In this document: positions 6,222-7,366 of the stretch, one piece after another
Layout of the letters: each line of letters opens with the position of its first letter
Position numbering within the stretch: position 1 is the stretch's first letter
Assembly (NCBI GenBank): GCA_018399455.1
Contig: JAGYOT010000085.1
Span: forward strand, 1-7,366
Direction: 5' to 3'
Length of the DNA stretch: 7,366 bases
DNA from: Desulfobacterales bacterium
GTDB taxonomy: Bacteria > Desulfobacterota > Desulfobacteria > Desulfobacterales > Desulfosalsimonadaceae
The notes under the pieces: model-generated
What the model saw: only the letters and a program-made list of their open reading frames with translations
Database searches by the model: none
What the model was told of the DNA's origin: nothing
Position numbers and translations under genes: made by a program

Positions 6222-6812
6222 TCATGTTTCTTCAACCAGCCCAATGCTGAACCGCTCCATCCGGACGCTGATACGCTGAGCCCGGCGGCTTAGAAAATTC
6301 CCCAGGATGAGCCCCGGCACCGCCACAATCAAACCCGTTTGCGTGGTGATCAACGCCTCAGAAATGCCGCCGGCCATGGCCTTTGCATTACCGGAACCGA
6401 AAAACGCAATGACGTCAAAGGTCTTGATCATGCCGGCCACGGTTCCCAGAAGTCCCAGCAGCGGGGCGATCGCTGCCAGCACCAGGATCGTATTGATATG
6501 CTTGTTCAGTTCCATATGATGCGGCCGCTGGATCCGGGCGAGCGACTTCTTGTCCGGGTCCAGATCGGACTGTTTATAGGTCATTACCTCCTTGAGTATG
6601 GCCATCTGCCAGGGGGCAGCAACAAATTCAGAATTCCCGTAGTTTTTATAACAATCCAGCACGGACTGCTCTTTTCTGCGCCAGCGGTAAAACTGAAGCC
6701 CCTTTTTCAGAATGAGCGCCCACATCCATACAGACACGATAACCAGCGGAACGATTACCCCGCCGCCGCTCTGCAAATAATCATATGTGCCCGTTAAAAG
6801 GTCATAAAACAT
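6222..6812 (-). CDS. exbB: MotA/TolQ/ExbB proton channel protein (ExbB)
   Basis: This 196-residue protein has the three-helix ExbB topology. TM1 is at about 17-37 (GGVIVPLVIVSVWMWALIL), a large cytoplasmic loop spans about 38-105, TM2 is at about 107-129 (ILVLAAIAPLLGLLGTVAGM) and TM3 at about 151-174 (SEALITTQTGLIVAVPGLIL). The conserved APLLGLLGTV-GM and GGISEAL-TTQ-GL motifs line the channel in this family. It should assemble as a pentamer around ExbD in the inner membrane. Its start is only 3 nt after the stop of the upstream ExbB-like gene, with AAGGAG 11 nt before the ATG, so the two are co-transcribed and perhaps translationally coupled. It corresponds to ExbB2 of Vibrio-type TonB2 loci. 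Confidence 0.92.
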   Translation of the reverse strand: MFYDLLTGTYDYLQSGGGVIVPLVIVSVWMWALILKKGLQFYRWRRKEQSVLDCYKNYGNSEFVAAPWQMAILKEVMTYKQSDLDPDKKSLARIQRPHHMELNKHINTILVLAAIAPLLGLLGTVAGMIKTFDVIAFFGSGNAKAMAGGISEALITTQTGLIVAVPGLILGNFLSRRAQRISVRMERFSIGLVEET

Positions 6813-6815
6813 GGA

Positions 6816-7366
6816 TTACGCCGCTCCTTCTTTAATGGCACCCTTTTTAAGCAGTTCAACCGTGACCCGGTTGCCTTTTTCCTCGATATCGCCCAGAATT
6901 TTATCCACCCGGCGTTCCAGAAAATGGTGAATCAACATGATCGGAATGGCCACGGCCAGGCCAAGCTGAGTGGTAACCAGGGCTTCGGAAATTCCTCCGG
7001 ACATCAGTTTTGGATCTCCGGTGCCGAAAAGGGTGATGACCTGGAACGTGTTAATCATACCGGTCACCGTGCCCAAAAGCCCCAGGAGGGGGGCTACTGC
7101 CGCCAGAATACTTAGAGTGGCGACAAAACGCTCGAGACGGGGAACCTGCCTCAGGACTGCCTCCTGTATAGCGTTTTCCATGGCCTCCCGGGTTATGCCG
7201 AGATGGGCGAACATGGTGCCCAGGACATTGCAGGTAGGAAAGCGCTTGTTTTTCCGGCAATAGGTTCTGGCTTCTTCCCAGTTTTCCTTTTGAATAAAGC
7301 CCATAATCTGGTTCATAATTTTATCTGAATTGGAACGAATCCGGAGCAGGAAAAGAAACCGCTCCA
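6816..7366 (-). CDS. MotA/TolQ/ExbB family protein, TtpC-like (5' end outside window)
   Basis: The frame has an internal ATG at 7316 but stays open upstream to the window edge, encoding ERFLFLLRIRSNSDKI before it. This resembles the segment just after TM1 in larger MotA/TolQ/ExbB proteins, so the gene is treated as 5'-truncated, with 182 residues visible. A cytoplasmic loop with NWEEARTYCRKN is followed by two membrane helices: LSILAAVAPLLGLLGTVTGM, then a segment beginning GGISEALVTTQLGLAVAIPIML. The C-terminus is short and charged. It is a paralogue of the ExbB encoded immediately downstream; their channel motifs are nearly identical. In Vibrio TonB2 systems the first ExbB-like gene (ttpC) encodes a longer protein with a periplasmic N-terminal region, required together with ExbB2 and ExbD2. 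The operon position suggests the same here, but the diagnostic N-terminus is not visible. Confidence 0.85.
   Translation of the reverse strand, partial: ERFLFLLRIRSNSDKIMNQIMGFIQKENWEEARTYCRKNKRFPTCNVLGTMFAHLGITREAMENAIQEAVLRQVPRLERFVATLSILAAVAPLLGLLGTVTGMINTFQVITLFGTGDPKLMSGGISEALVTTQLGLAVAIPIMLIHHFLERRVDKILGDIEEKGNRVTVELLKKGAIKEGAA

Noticed and set aside
6816..7316. Complete small ExbB-like gene starting at ATG 7316
   Set aside because: The frame remains open upstream to the window edge and encodes ERFLFLLRIRSNSDKI, typical of the region after TM1. Starting at 7316 would leave the protein without its first membrane helix.
2795..7366. One large curli-like or secretion operon joining the CsgG-family gene with the TonB cluster
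   Set aside because: A 212-nt gap with a near-consensus promoter separates them, there are no other curli genes, and the five TonB-cluster genes already form a known arrangement without it.
1..7366. CRISPR array, insertion sequence, tRNA/rRNA or prophage elements
   Set aside because: I saw no regularly spaced direct repeats, transposase motifs, terminal inverted repeats or recognisable RNA-gene sequences on either strand.

Overview
The window looks like chromosomal DNA from a Gram-negative bacterium, most plausibly an anaerobic Desulfobacterota (deltaproteobacterial) lineage. The reasons are a moderately GC-rich composition, outer-membrane machinery (a lipoprotein and TonB/ExbB/ExbD), and a long, divergent acyl-CoA dehydrogenase next to its own MarR regulator. 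The lineage is an inference from gene content and protein style; no marker gene is present.

Left part (1-2743). At the left edge is the 5' part of a leftward gene for an unrecognised protein with one visible membrane segment. It diverges from a rightward pair: a MarR-family repressor (437-859) and a 566-residue acyl-CoA dehydrogenase-family flavoprotein (992-2692). An 18-bp palindrome-like element occurs once at the expected transcription start of marR and once upstream of the dehydrogenase, identical at 14 of 18 positions. This is good sequence evidence for a small self-contained regulon in which the MarR protein controls itself and the dehydrogenase. A strong hairpin at 2700-2743, with T-runs on both strands, separates this pair from the leftward genes that follow.

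Middle part (2795-3592). A leftward CsgG-family lipoprotein gene has its own well-formed promoter (TTGATA, 16 bp, TATATT). It has three unusually glycine-rich stretches and no curli partner genes in view.

Right part (3805-7366). Five leftward genes form a tight operon, in transcription order: a MotA/TolQ/ExbB-family protein (5' end outside the window), a second shorter ExbB, ExbD, TonB, and a periplasmic TPR protein. Gaps are 3, 22, 11 and 53 nt. The order matches the Vibrio-type TonB2 arrangement (TtpC-ExbB2-ExbD2-TonB2 plus a TPR gene) rather than the E. coli type with a single ExbB. The ExbB/ExbD proteins should form an inner-membrane proton channel that energises TonB, which reaches across the periplasm to outer-membrane receptors; the TPR protein is probably an accessory factor. 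The TonB membrane helix has Asn where E. coli TonB has its important His20.

No RNA genes, CRISPR arrays, insertion sequences or phage genes were seen. No gene-free stretch exceeds 300 bases; the longest (228-436 and 3593-3804) hold the regulatory elements listed.
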